From contig NC_081821.1 in assembly GCF_030704535.1 (NCBI RefSeq), forward strand, positions 5,595,001-5,659,000: a stretch of 64,000 nucleotides of DNA. The letters run 5' to 3'. The position numbers and the translations under genes are program-made. Positions 12,901 to 24,060 of the stretch are shown here, piece after piece (position 1 is the stretch's first letter; each line of letters opens with the position of its first letter). Below the pieces are notes generated by a model that saw only the letters and a program-made list of their open reading frames with translations, had not been told where the DNA came from and did no database searches. This stretch comes from Vitis vinifera. Taxonomy: Eukaryota > Streptophyta > Magnoliopsida > Vitales > Vitaceae.

Positions 12901-15900
12901 CTTGCTCATCAGAAAAAGGTTATTAAATACAAAGTCAAGTTTGTCATGGTTTGAAGTAATATCCAAGAGAAAGCATTCATTTATGCTGCTTCTTTGAACT
13001 AATGTTGATGTTGTGGTATTAAGTTTTGATGCATGTACCCAAAAGGGGAACCTTGATGCCTCCAAGAATATATCCTATTTATTTTAATTCAGAAATCAAG
13101 GGGCTAAGCGTATTCCAATGAGTAAAATTATGGCTCAAACAATGAAAATGGTCATCCTTTTTACACTTCAGTGTTTTATTATGCATCCTCTACTTTTTCA
13201 GATATTTGATTTTTCTTGTAGCGTCATTAATCATTTTATGCAATATCAAGACTCCACGTTTAAATGCACCTTTTGGAATCTTGGGATACATCAAATTATT
13301 CCCTGTTCATTCTGTATTCTGGACATGTGGGCATTTGAAGTTTTAACCTGCTGCTTATGGCCATTAAGGATAAGCTATTTTTTAAGAACCACCCCATGGT
13401 GGTATGGTAATATGACTGGTAGATTGTTTGTTACTTGGAAGGGCATAAAGAAACCAGTTTTTAAAGGTTGAGTATTGATTCATGTCTCATGGATATTATG
13501 AGCTTCTAGGGTTTGGTTATGCCTTTTTTGAGTTGGATTTCCTAAATAGAATCCAATGAGATCATATTATGATAAAAGGTGCTCTTTCATGAAGATTGCA
13601 AACATATTTAAGGTGAAACAAATATCTATTTATGAAAAACTTACAGGCTAGTTAAAAATCGTCATGCTTATGTTTTAACTGTGCTTCATCTAATTAGCTG
13701 ATATTCTGAGTGGAGTCTCCAGGGCCTTTAGCTGTTAATAACCTGAGCTAAAAGGTAGTGGTTAGGCATCCTTTCTCCAACTTGGAGGGGGAGTATTGTG
13801 AAGTTATTGATGTCCTTCTTTCTTTGTTCTTCAAGCAGAATTAGATAGTACTTATTAGGGGCACTCTAGCCATTAGTGAGAATATATCAGATGGGTCTCT
13901 TATTTCCGCATTTCAACACCTCTTTTTGTCTATGATCTTTTTCTGTGTGTTTTATTTTATTTTTAACTTTTGAGTTGCATTCAATCATCAGGTTGTCAAT
14001 GGTTTATTCAGAGCTTAAAAATTATTTGTTGAGTTTACTTAAGGATTACTGAAATTTGCTTTGTTATGAAACTTTATGTAGGTTAGTACATGTGGATTTC
14101 CTCCATTAGAGGACAGAGATGAATCCCTTGCATCACTTTCGGGACTTGACTTCTTTGGCGGTGGTACACTAACTAGAGAGGAAACTGTATCCTTTTTTTA
14201 TGGTGATAATTAAGAGCTCATTTATGTGTTATTCTTCAAAGTTACTTGTAGCTTTGGAGCACCAAAGAATTAACATAATAGTTTCCTATACACTTGCCAT
14301 AGCTCAGACTTGCAGGACTGGAAAAAAAGGCTGTGAATGACATGTTTGTGATACTCTCTGATGTTTGGCTGGACAATGAAGAGGTAATTCACGATTTTTT
14401 TTTTTGTTCAGTTTCATTTTATGGAATTTTTTCTGGAGTTCTTTGCTTAATCTCAATATTGGCTTATCCGTAGAGAAGACTATGGGAAAGCTAGCGACTG
14501 TCCTGGATGGTTACGAGAATGTGGAGGTGGTTCCTTCCCTATTTATCTTCATGGGGAATTTCTGTTCTCATCCATGTAATCTTTCCTTTCATTCTTTCTC
14601 AAGTCTTAGGTGAGGGCCCTTGAGTACATTACTTTTCTATATTATTATTTTTTTCATTATAAAAAAGTTTGTTTTGGGATGAGTAAAAGCAGTTACAAGT
14701 AAACTTCGAATGTAGATTGCAGTTTGGAAAGCTTGGACAGATGATTGCATCTCATCCACGACTAAAAGAGCATAGTCAATTTCTGTTTATTCCAGGTCCT
14801 GATGATGCAGGTATATTAGTTGATTTTCCAGTGTTTCTGCTTCCCATTTTTCTCCATTTGGCCTTTGAATATTTTGTTTTTGGTTTATTCAGGTCCATCA
14901 ACAGTGCTTCCTAGGTGTGCCTTGCCTAACTATCTGACTGAAGAGTTCAAGAAGTACATTCCAAATGCCATATTCTCCAGTAACCCTTGCAGGTGAAATC
15001 TTCTGATCACTCACTGGTTGAACATTCTGGATATAACAACTGCAGGCCTACTTTTTCAAGAGTACATGTTCTTTGAATTCTAAGCCATTCTATCATTCAA
15101 AACATTGAGATTTACTCCTTTTGAGTTCGTTATTGATGCTTCAAATATGAAGGACATATCAAGTGCTTGCTATATATACTGATGCATTTTGTGATGGTCT
15201 AAACCGTTTTTACTGCTCGTGTTTGAGCACAGAATCAAGTTTTACACCCAAGAAATCGTGCTTTTCCGTCAGGATCTTCTGTACAGAATGCGCCGTTCAT
15301 GTCTAGTGCCTCCTTCACCAGAAGAAACCAGTGATCCTTTTGAGCATGTGAGTTTATTCTTCCCCTCCCTTTGATTTTTATTTATTTTATTATATTAATT
15401 TTTTTTTTAATTTCATTTTTGTTTTTCTTAAACTGATTCTATGACTTGTAGAAAATGGCTTATCAAGCTAATGACTTTTGAATCTCAATGCAGCTTGTTG
15501 CCACCATAACACATCAAAGTCATCTTTGCCCCCTCCCTCTTAGTGTACAACCCATTATTTGGAATTATGATCACTGTCTTCACCTCTATCCAAATCCACA
15601 TACGGTACTGTTCTTATCTCATTTCCCCTTATCTTAATATTCTTGAAAGTTGGTTTGAACATTGTCCAATGTGCAGATTCTTATCTGATATTTGGAAGTC
15701 TCTTTTTCCCCTATCCATGAAACATAGAGGACTTTGATTTTTTCCCATGGTACTTTCCAAGTTAAACTTTAATCCAGAAAGATACTTTGACCAGATCAAT
15801 CTGCAAAAGATTTTGGACTTCCCCATCCAATTCAAATTAACCAAGCTGCTTGGTCTCTTCTAAACATGACCTTGGAGATATCTGGGTATATTTCTTCGAC

Positions 15901-16245
15901 CCAGCAAACACTAAGGCTTGATTATTGCAGGTGCCATGCGTAAGGAAGAAGACCATATTGATTTTCCCACCCTGAGCTGAATCCTCTTATTCATTGAAAT
16001 TTAAAAAGAAAGAAGGAATTTAAGTTGCTGGCAGAATCTATATAGTGATACGACTGAACAAGAATGGACTAACAATTTTGTTTTCATTATCTGTTCTTGT
16101 ACAGATAGTTTTGGGTGACAGAAGTGAGCAGAAGGCATTCAAGTACACGGGAATCATGTGTTTTAATCCTGGTTCCTTCTCAAATGAGAGCACTTTTGTA
16201 GCATATCGACCTTGTACCCAAGAAGTTGAACTGTCAGCCTTGTAA
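9936..16245 (+). CDS. DPB2: DNA polymerase epsilon subunit B (13 coding exons)
   Basis: Exons are 9936-10098, 10602-10779, 11288-11441, 11569-11700, 12170-12247, 14082-14186, 14303-14383, 14476-14609, 14716-14810, 14893-14992, 15233-15347, 15494-15604 and 16105-16245. The total is 1,587 nt (528 aa), close to the usual 525-530 aa of the family. The protein is the non-catalytic second subunit of the leading-strand replicase and binds the C-terminus of the catalytic subunit. An N-terminal helical domain covers about residues 1-75. An OB fold starts near 165 (GKRWVMGVISQLEDGHFFLED). The inactive calcineurin-like phosphoesterase domain covers about 300-500, with VPSLFIFMGNF, FIPGPDD and FNPGSF segments; these subunits lack the metal-binding residues. 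The start ATG opens MGAATRKKVQRKFKIRGY. Introns 4 and 6 look U12-type. Intron 1 ends in a run of about 20 T before its acceptor, and intron 5 carries a hAT MITE. Confidence 0.95.
11701..12169 (+). other. AT-AC U12-type intron 4 of DPB2
   Basis: The intron starts with ATATCCTTT directly after the codons for SNA, an exact match to the U12 5' splice site (RTATCCTTT). It ends in AC after a branch-like TTCTTTAAC (one mismatch to TTCCTTAAC), with the branch A about 10 nt from the 3' end. No GT-AG pair was found that joins exons 4 and 5 in frame and keeps the conserved NAKITTGFF reading; the AT-AC pair does so exactly. Confidence 0.85.
12402..12581. mobile_element. Non-autonomous hAT-type MITE (164 bp) in DPB2 intron 5
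   Basis: The element occupies 12410-12573. Its inverted ends are CACTGGCAGAGCCAG on the left and CTCTGGCAGAGCCAG on the right (reverse complement), 14 of 15 aligned bases matching apart from the second position. It is flanked by exact 8-bp duplications TATATGGG at 12402-12409 and 12574-12581. An 8-bp target duplication is the mark of the hAT superfamily. There is no room for a transposase. Just inside the ends are runs of G on the left and C on the right. Confidence 0.8.
14187..14302 (+). other. GT-AG U12-type intron 6 of DPB2
   Basis: The donor GTATCCTTT is an exact U12 5' splice site. The intron is 116 bp and ends in AG at 14301-14302. A branch-like TTCCTATAC lies at 14283-14291, two mismatches from TTCCTTAAC, with its A about 12 nt from the acceptor, in the normal U12 range. 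Splicing joins ...REET to LRLAGLEKKAVND in frame. Confidence 0.7.
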
Positions 16246-16880
16246 TCATTGAAAACAGTAACTGCATTAGTTATTCTTTTCACAATGAAATGTCTAGTGA
16301 CACTCATGTTGGAAGGAACTACCATCTTCTCCCACTTATTAAGTGGAATAGTTAGAAACTAGAATTGAAGTTCATATAATGTAATAGCCTCTTTTAGAAA
16401 ATTTCTGATGTAAATTATGCTGCACTACTGTTTTGGCTTAGTAGAAATAATAGTTATTCCGATTTTTTTTTTTTTTTTAATTTATTTTGGGTGTACATGG
16501 CTCCAATGCACATGATTTCAGCTATTGAATCTCTGCTCAAAATTGAACTTTTTGTATGGGTGAGGGAGTCAGGTTAAAAGCCAATTCCTTGGTTTTCCTT
16601 TTGCAGGTGCAATTCTATGACTGTATTATAGAGGAGATGACACAAGGAGGCAATTTGGATAAAAATACTCATACTTGAGATCTATTCACAGTATGAGCAA
16701 GAACAGCGTAAATGACAGGAGTGAAAATCACCGGATTCAATCAGTAAAACTATATACTATAATTAGTAAAATTAGCTGATTTGATTGAGTTGATTTTTGC
16801 AAGATTTGCTAGATTGAGATTTTTCTCATATGCTCCTGTAAGATGGTGCTTGCATCAGAGACACTAATCTTGGATAGAAT
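16246..16880 (+). other. 3' region downstream of DPB2
   Basis: Probably the 3' untranslated region and flank of DPB2. An acceptor-like TTTTGCAG at 16600-16607 is followed by a short open frame to about 16679, which could be an alternative terminal exon, but it adds nothing recognisable. No other gene is seen. Confidence 0.35.
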
Positions 16881-16959
16881 AAATTATAGTTGTTGCTTGG
16901 GTAAAGATTTGGTAAGAACATTAGCAAAGTGCTCTTTGTTGGAAACGTAAGAGACTAAG

Positions 16960-17600
16960 CTGGCCAGTGGTGCTTCATCCCTAAGTGGGTTTCACTGTCG
17001 GGATGCCATTCGACACGAAACACCCACTCACATCCCATCAGATTTTGAGCAGAACTAAAAGGAACAAGTTCCCAAGTATTTCCGCATAGGAGCATCAAAC
17101 ACTTGAGATATGGTAGCTTGCCATTCTGGCAATTTCAGTGCTTGAGTGACTTGAGGTTGGTTCTATGGCCTTGGCAATTGGATGTTTGGTGGAGAGATGG
17201 AGTTGCTTGGGCTTGAAAATGTTATTCTGAGAATGAGTAGTCATGCAGTGGGTCCGTAGCTGTGGCTGAGTGGCAGGCTCACATATTAGAATTGGAGAGC
17301 TGTAGTTTCAGATTCATAAAGTGAGTTAGGTGGCACAGTGGACTTGGTAGCGATAACGCCTATCATAGGCAAGGAGTGATGTGTAGGAAGAACGTGAAAG
17401 TGGATTGCTGCATGAAGTGTAGGATGATGAAGCCATGATGAGACAATAGGCCAATCAATACGTGGAGGATTAAATTCGTTTTCAATGACATGATAATGTC
17501 ATCATTGGACAAATCCATTATGCTTAGGAGTGTGTGGAGGCGTTTGAGATTGCAAGAAATTTGAGTTTTTGATGCTCTCCACCTCTATATATGGAAATAA
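16960..17600 (-). mobile_element. Decayed Ty1/copia pol remnant
   Basis: Read on the minus strand, 17517-17560 encodes LQSQTPPHTPKHNG, the copia integrase segment preceding the EHNGxxER motif. About 400 bases on, frame-broken stretches read ALKLPEWQATI and GCEWVFRVEWHPDSETH. These match the start of copia reverse transcriptase, where the usual form is GCKWVFRIKxxxDGSVxRYKARLVAKG. Several stops and frame changes separate the pieces and no terminal repeats were paired with it, so it is a fossil without coding capacity. Confidence 0.75.
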
Positions 17601-18950
17601 TTAGAGTGTTGAAAGAATTTTCAATCACTAATTTGAATTGTCAAAAGGTGGGAAGGGCTTTTGATTTTTGTTAATAAAACTGTAGACCCCCTTAAGAGAG
17701 CAAAGACGATTAGTTTGTTTTTAAGGGATTTTTGATGACATGGGAAGGATAATATCTCGCCACTTGGAGGAGCTGGCGACACCTAGGATAAGTGAGTGGG
17801 GGCCCCCTTTTCTGCTGGAGGAAGCCAGATTGGTGGAAGGAGCAAGTCAAGATCGGCCATGCTGGTGGTCAGAGGTGCCATGCTTGCTGAGTGAAGCAAT
17901 AGTGGAGCCGGTAGTGGCTTGCGGTAGAAGATAGAAACAGGAGGAGATAAAAGGTGGAGGAGAAGGATATCACAAGGGGGTGAGCTTTTCTTCAAGCGGG
18001 ACATCCAGAGCAGAGGGGGGGGAGCAAGCTGAAGAGAATCGGAAGATCCGGTCAACCTGTTTCTTTTGGTCCAGGTATGATTTTTTTTAGTATGTTTGGC
18101 TTCCCCTGTTTTGAACCACTCCTCTGTTTCCAGCCATCTGAGGTTTCCTTTGACATTTGAAGCTCGCCCGCACATCTTGTTTCTTTGTTTTGAGTGCTTT
18201 GAGTGCAGATTCATCATTGCTTTTGATTTTTGGAGACTATGCCTGCGTTCTTTTTTGGCTCCACCTATACCCTCTCCCATTGTTATCCGTGGGACAGGGT
18301 GAGGGGTGAGACTTAACGGCTCTCTTTATGCGTATATGTGTGCATGCTCTGTTGCTTTCTCATATTTTTTTTGTCAAGTTTTTTTTTTTTTTTTTTTTTT
18401 ATGTCGAGTGCTGCACTTTGTATTTGGTCATCTGGGCTGAGGCCCTCACGGGAAAGCTCAAGTCCATTCCATAGATGTAGCTGTATGAGAAGCTAGGAAG
18501 TGGACCCTTATGGAAGCACAATGCCCAGCTGAGAGAGTTGTTTGATCTGTTTTGGGGAAAATGGAAGTGAAAGTTCTTCATCAGTCGCTACAGCCGCGTC
18601 TGACCCTGCACACAAAGCTGTTCTTGATTCTTCTCCAAGTAGTAATTCCTCATGGAGGTTGAGTGTTGCCCTTTCCAGCATTTTTGTCAAAGCAAGAGAC
18701 TATTATCAAAGGTGACTCTCGTGTTTGAACGGTGTACATAATCTGGACAGATACCGCGACTTGGAAAAGAAACCCTTGCAAAAGCCGGGAAGGGGAACTC
18801 GCCTTGGACATAGTTCTTAAGAAAATAGTTGTTAAGCATAATGGCGATGCTGATGATAGAATGGTGCTAATCCACATGGCATCCTTTGGTACTAACAGCA
18901 TGGTAAAGGACTACAGTCTCCGTCTCAAGGTTGCTGAATTTTACAGAAGC
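17601..18950. other. Unidentified segment, probably repeat-derived
   Basis: GC content is higher than in nearby spacer. A run of about 20 T lies near 18378-18400. Short stretches read like former coding exons on the plus strand (for example LWKHNAQLRELFDLFWGKWK near 18512-18571, and a frame around 18732-18960), but stops interrupt them and no family was recognised. Together with 20280-21110 it could be gene fragments captured by a retroelement, or the inside of a large gypsy-type element. Confidence 0.3.
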
Positions 18951-18959
18951 GGATCCCAT

Positions 18960-20240
18960 CAAGAAGTTTGCAGCATGTCTCATCCCGGGCTACCTGAATT
19001 TCATCAGCTGCCTCATAGCCAATCCCACCATTCCCACTCCCATCACTGGCCATCCTCATCCATGCATTCCATCCTACCTATCATCCATAATCGAGATCCA
19101 TCCCATTGCATAACCTCCATCTTCGTTTTTCATGCACATTGCCAATATCATACCCATCACCTACCCATGACTCTCACACTGTTACCATTCCAACCCACTC
19201 ACCACCATGCCAACTCGTTTACTTCCCATCAAATCACCATTCTTTTTCTCACCACTCCACCTTTATTATCTCATACCCATGCATACTAACAATTCGTCCA
19301 ATACCCAGCCTACCCCTATCCATCTCCATCTTTCTCTTTCTAACCACCACACCCGTGTCATGCTCATCCCCATAGAAATCCCCAAGGTCACTCACCCTCA
19401 TGCATTGAGCCATGCACACGTATCTTTCCTCTCTCTACGTTTCCCATACCCATTTCTCTTTCTGACTCTCCACTCTTTCATCCTCACCACCCATCAGAAA
19501 CACCATCCTTTCATTCCCATAATCTTTTTCACGTGCATGGAGTCCCATGCATGCGGCCACCCCAAGCACCCTCCATGTTTGCTTAACCCATCTCCTCATA
19601 CCCGTCTTCTTTTGATACCCATTTTCCATACATGCATGCAAAGGCCTCCCTAAACCCACCTCCAAGCCCTCCATTAAAGTCCCTTTTCTGCCATGTCTAA
19701 GCTCCATGTGGAATCGCTCCACGCTTGAGACACCATGCCACCCTCATCCTCATGTTCTTCACGCCCATAACTCATGCCACCATCATCCTCGTGCCCCCCA
19801 TACCCATTTGGTCACCATCTTTAGCTCGTGCCTCTCATACTCACCGCGTACCCACTGCCCGTCTCCATACCCACTCTCTCTCTACATTCTCAAACCCATT
19901 GCTCATGCTTCATGCAACCATACCCACTGCCCCTACATGCTGCCACCTTTTCTCTCTCTAACGTTTTCATACCCATTAAACCCACTGCTCATATTTCATG
20001 TACCATCACACCCATCACCCCAATGTGAACACCTCACTAAGCACCGTTCTCCTTCCAATATCCAGCTCACCCGCTCTTTTCCTCACCACTCTTCCCTCTC
20101 TAAATTTAACCATACCCGTAAGCCCGTTTCTCTCTCTATACCATCTTTCCATACTCACCACATGCCAATATTCCCATTTATCTTTTCAATCTCTCTTCCG
20201 TTCATATTCATTTTCTTAATCCCGTGCACACAATCTCATA
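18960..20240. repeat. G-poor, C-rich degenerate tract
   Basis: About 1.3 kb in which the plus strand has very little G and many C-rich words such as CCCATACC, CACCCAT and CATACCCA. Because stops TGA and TAG need G, all three plus frames look open for long distances, which explains the overlapping frames here. It looks like an old degenerate simple-sequence array, lying upstream of a gypsy-type LTR end that finishes near 22219. Confidence 0.6.
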
Positions 20241-20279
20241 ATATCCGAGGTGGTTTCCCACTTTGTGGCTTGGTCTAAA

Positions 20280-21110
20280 GCATGCCGAGGCGCGGAGATG
20301 AATGTTTTCACGTGATGAATAGCAACAATACTCCAGGGAAAGATGCAAGCTTTGTTAACAGGGCGTCAATCAGTTGATGACCCAAGTGCACTGATTTCAA
20401 GGGTAAAGACGAGTGTTCGGAATAGCACAGCGAGAAAGAAATCATGCAAACTCTCGTGTGGGATGGCTAATCCCATTAATGACCACTCATAATATGATTT
20501 CGATTGGCAAAACTACCTTTTTTTTTATACCCATTTCAAAGTGGATCTTCCTGTCTGGGTACCGTGCCAACATTGAGGATGACGCTGTCGTTTCTCATGC
20601 TCAAGTTCAGCAGCATCACATGCCCTTTTTCCTCGCCTGCCAAAGATGTTGCTCCCCACTGTGGAACGAATCATCAAAGAAGGCACGTGTTGGACTGTTC
20701 TAAGGACACATAAATGGATGCAATTGTTGAGGTTCTTCTCGTGAGACTGTGTTCTGGGTTTTGTGTTGGCTACAAGGTGGCTGCTTTCACGAGAAACTGT
20801 TAAAGTTTGTGGGCCGTGACTCGAAAGACTTCTTAGTTGCATCAAACTGTCGAAGTGGTTGATGTGGTCGATGCGTTTAAGTTTCAGAAGCAATCATAAA
20901 TTGTCAAGAAGCAGTGCGTCATTTACGTGAAGGCATGCCTCAAATTGTTGACATCTAAGCTCATTGGGAAGATTACCGAGATATCCCTTGATCAAACCCG
21001 GATTCCTTGGCTATTGAGGCTCAATGATTATGGGGGTGCAGTGGCAGGGGCAGTGAACTTGAAGCCACGTGTTGTCACTCTTTCTTATTCCCTTGATTCT
21101 CAAAATTAAT
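20280..21110 (+). other. Unidentified coding-like fragments
   Basis: Two or three short open stretches on the plus strand have normal codon-like composition, for example one at 20927-21109 reading KLLTSKLIGKITEISLDQT. They are separated by stops and frame changes and I recognise no family. The position between the C-rich tract and an LTR-like end suggests they belong to a large defective retroelement. Confidence 0.25.
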
Positions 21111-22219
21111 TTCCTTGCAAATCACATTATATATAATTCTTCCAATTGTTTTCTTTTAAATAATGTCGAATTCCCAAATTCTTCATCCTCATTCTGTTTC
21201 CTTTAATTGGTTCCTCACATCCACAGTTCTCAAATGATTTTGTTAAATTCCTATTTTATTAAATAATCCTCAAATTTCTAAATCCTTCAAATAATTTTTG
21301 CTTATCAAATTCTCGCCCTTAGATTCATTTTTACGCCCTAAACTCCCGTTTTCCACATATTTTCCCGATCCCAGTTTTCTTTTCGATTTTCCAAACTCTA
21401 TTTTTTACTAAATAATTCGTTCATTTATTTATTTATTTATTTATTTTCATCTTTAGGTTTCTTTTTAGGATTACTCAAGAATCTCATTTTTAATAATAAA
21501 ACTTTGTCACCATCTTTCCTTTTGGCAAACAATTTCTCACGTCTCCTTTGTTTTAAATAAGTTTTAAAATAAGCACAAATTAAATTCTATAATTTCAATT
21601 AAGAGAATTTACGAAATTAATTCATGCTAAAATAAATGGGCTTTGGTGGGGGCCCAACATATGTGATTTCCTTATGATCGATTGATTGTTTGTTTGATTT
21701 AATTGTCATGCATGATCGATTTTATTCTGCTCTATGACATGCTCAAAATTATTCCTTGATGGTGCGCTAACCTCACTTCTTGATAGCGCTTTATGGATCA
21801 CTGCCCAGGTACGCATCCACACCCGCTTGGGTCATTTTCTGCATGCATGTTTAGATTCTCACATGTGCAGGATCACTCTGAGTATTCATTGATTCCCTCG
21901 TCAATTGTCATTGATTGCTTCATTTTATTAGTAGAGACCCGACTTTAGGGACTTAGAGGGGTGCTACGGTCTTTACCGTACCTTCCCAATAAGTAACCTG
22001 ACCCCCGAACTCGATCCGGTTTTTCACAGACCACCTTTTCCAAAGTAAGGAGTCACACTTAGGGTTTTTCTTTCTTATTTTGTTTACCCTTTTAAAAATA
22101 AAACAAAAATAAGTGGCGACTCCAAGTCAACTCTTTTTAATAAATAAAATCATTTTCAATCCAAAAATCGAGTTTCGCCATCGAGTGGGAAACGCATTGA
22201 GCCGAAATGCGGGGTCCAC
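21110..22219 (+). mobile_element. Gypsy-type LTR, 3' portion
   Basis: The segment at 21930-22219 has features I associate with LTR ends of large plant Ty3/gypsy elements: GTGGCGACTCCAAGTC near 22112, a CGAGTTTCGCCATCGAGTGG block near 22168, and a GC-rich end CGGGGTCCACA at 22210-22219. The 5' border was not found. No second copy lies in the window, so this may be a solo or truncated LTR. The preceding 800 bp is T-rich and may be part of it. Confidence 0.5.
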
Positions 22220-23587
22220 AAAAACGTAAAGTCAAAAACGATCACAAGATGCTATTAGAGAAGGGCCCCATACATCTAGATATAATAGTTCAAACGAAGC
22301 ACGATTTTACAATGAAGTCTAAAGACTAATTAATCCAACCTATGGTGAACACTATAGAGGGTGGTAAATTGAGTATTGGTTTAATTTTACAATTTTTGAG
22401 AAAATTATAGTGTAAATTACAATTAGCAATTTAATAACAAGAGAAGTAAATAGAAAGGAGAAAGAAATACAATCATGATTTTTATTGTGATTTACTAATT
22501 GCCTATGTTCACTCTCTTACTTTCTCTCAAACTTGAAACTCATTTCACTAATCCAAAACTTTCTTCAACCAAAACCCTCAGCTCCTTATACACTTAGATT
22601 CAAAGGTTTGTAAGTAAATGGGTTAATGTCTAGATAACCATGATAAGATGGAAGGTCTACACCAATGCTCATAGAGTCAACAATGGAATTATTAATCAAT
22701 CAGATACTTGAGTTAGTGGAACATCTTAGAGATCAATCATCTTTACCTAGGTACATTTAGAATCATCTAAACCATGGATCGATGAGTTCAGGTCTTGCTC
22801 AAGATAAGAGCCCCATAGTTGAGATATTTTAGGTGTAATACTTCCCAATAATATAATTGTTTATTCTTTTCTGTTAGGAATTTGAGGCTAATCCAACCTA
22901 TGATAATCACCCTAGAGGGGGGGTGAATAGGGTGATGGTCTCTTTTTCAAATTTAAACTAAGTAAAAATAAGAGACAATTTATATGCAAGTATATGATAA
23001 GCAAAATAAAGACAATTGCATATAAATTAAAAGAGTTAGGGAAGAGAGAGTGCAAACACGAGAGTTATAGTGGTTCGGCGCAACCCGGCCTACATCCACT
23101 CTCCTCAACCTCCTAACCAAGTGAGGGTTCCACTAGCTTGAAGCTTCAACCAAGCTTCCAATCTTCTTACAATTGGATTATGGTTCCAATTCACCCTCTT
23201 GGACTTTTGGCTCCAAGCACCCTTTACAATTCTCAAGAGATATCCCTCTCTTGAAACTTCCTCTCAAGGTTTACAAATAATGATCTCAAAGGTTTACAAA
23301 AATCCTAGCACAAGAACTTTAAGCTCAAATGATACAAGAAAAGCTAGGATTGAATGGTGCACTAAAGATATGCAAGTTATGAAATAATGGTGCACTCAAA
23401 AACACTCTTCCAAGGCTCAAATATAATCAAGAATGATTTGGGAAGGTTAAGCTCTTTAAACAATGAAGAATGGAGCCTTTTTATAGAAGAAAAAAGCCAA
23501 ACTAGCCGTTTGGGGTTCGACCGGTCGAGCTGGGGGTCGACCGGTTGACTAGCCGTTAGCATTTAATGCTTGGCAGGAGACCGTTGG

Positions 23588-23642
23588 GCCTCGACCGGGC
23601 CTCGACCGGGTCTCGACCGGACCTTGACCGGACCTCGACCGG
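23588..23642 (+). repeat. Five tandem 11-bp repeats (CCTCGACCGG type)
   Basis: Units at 23588-23598, 23599-23609, 23610-23620, 23621-23631 and 23632-23642 read GCCTCGACCGG, GCCTCGACCGG, GTCTCGACCGG, ACCTTGACCGG and ACCTCGACCGG. They sit in a larger ACCGGT-rich module within an LTR-like sequence. Confidence 0.9.
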
Positions 23643-23719
23643 ACGAGGTTCGACCTTGACCGGTTGAACAACCGTTCTGGAAGAAAGAGAAATTTTTTGC
23701 ATTTTTCGAACGGTCGACC

Positions 23720-23840
23720 GGTTACTGTTCATCCGGTTCAACCGGTTAAGCTGGGGGTCAACCGGTTACTGTTCATCCGGTTCAACCGGTTGAGCTGGGG
23801 GTCAACCGGTTACTGTTCATCCGGTTCACCCGATTTAGCT
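23720..23840 (+). repeat. 44-bp tandem repeat, about 2.7 copies
   Basis: Copies at 23720-23763 and 23764-23807 are nearly identical and a partial third runs from 23808 to about 23840. Each contains GGTTACTGTTCATCC and the palindrome AACCGGTT. The array belongs to the same module as the 11-bp repeats just upstream. Confidence 0.9.
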
Positions 23841-24060
23841 AATTGAGCCGTTTTTTGCTCAACAACCAACTTTTCCAACTTATAACCTTTTAAACAAGTT
23901 TGAAACAACATTTAACACAAGGTTTTAGTTGAAAACATGAAATCATCCAATTTTAAAAATATTTAAAACAAAATAACTCTTGGATGATTTAGGTGCATAA
24001 GTAAGGAAAATAATGCATGGAAATCCTAGTGCACCAACAACCTTACAAAGAGACTTAAGA

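Larger units (their letters stand above)
22335..24060. mobile_element. LTR-type retroelement fragments, possibly nested
   Basis: Two related starts are seen. One is AATCCAACCTATGGTGAACA near 22335. The other is AATCCAACCTATGATAATCA near 22893, followed by a G run and GGTGAATAGGG, a common beginning of plant LTRs. The second copy has the block GTGGTTCGGCGCAACC near 23071 and runs to about 24040, ending near CCTAGTGCACCAACA. An ACCGG-rich array lies inside it. No paired terminal repeat or coding region was found. Confidence 0.5.

Noticed and set aside
16118-16138. A word resembling mature miR156 (GTGACAGAAGTGAGCAG)
   Set aside because: It lies inside the last coding exon of DPB2, in the conserved GDRSEQKAF reading, differs from miR156, and has no pairing hairpin arm nearby.
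18732-20278. Long overlapping plus-strand open frames rich in His, Pro, Ser and Thr
   Set aside because: All three frames are open at once because the tract lacks G and therefore TGA and TAG stops; composition, not selection, explains them.
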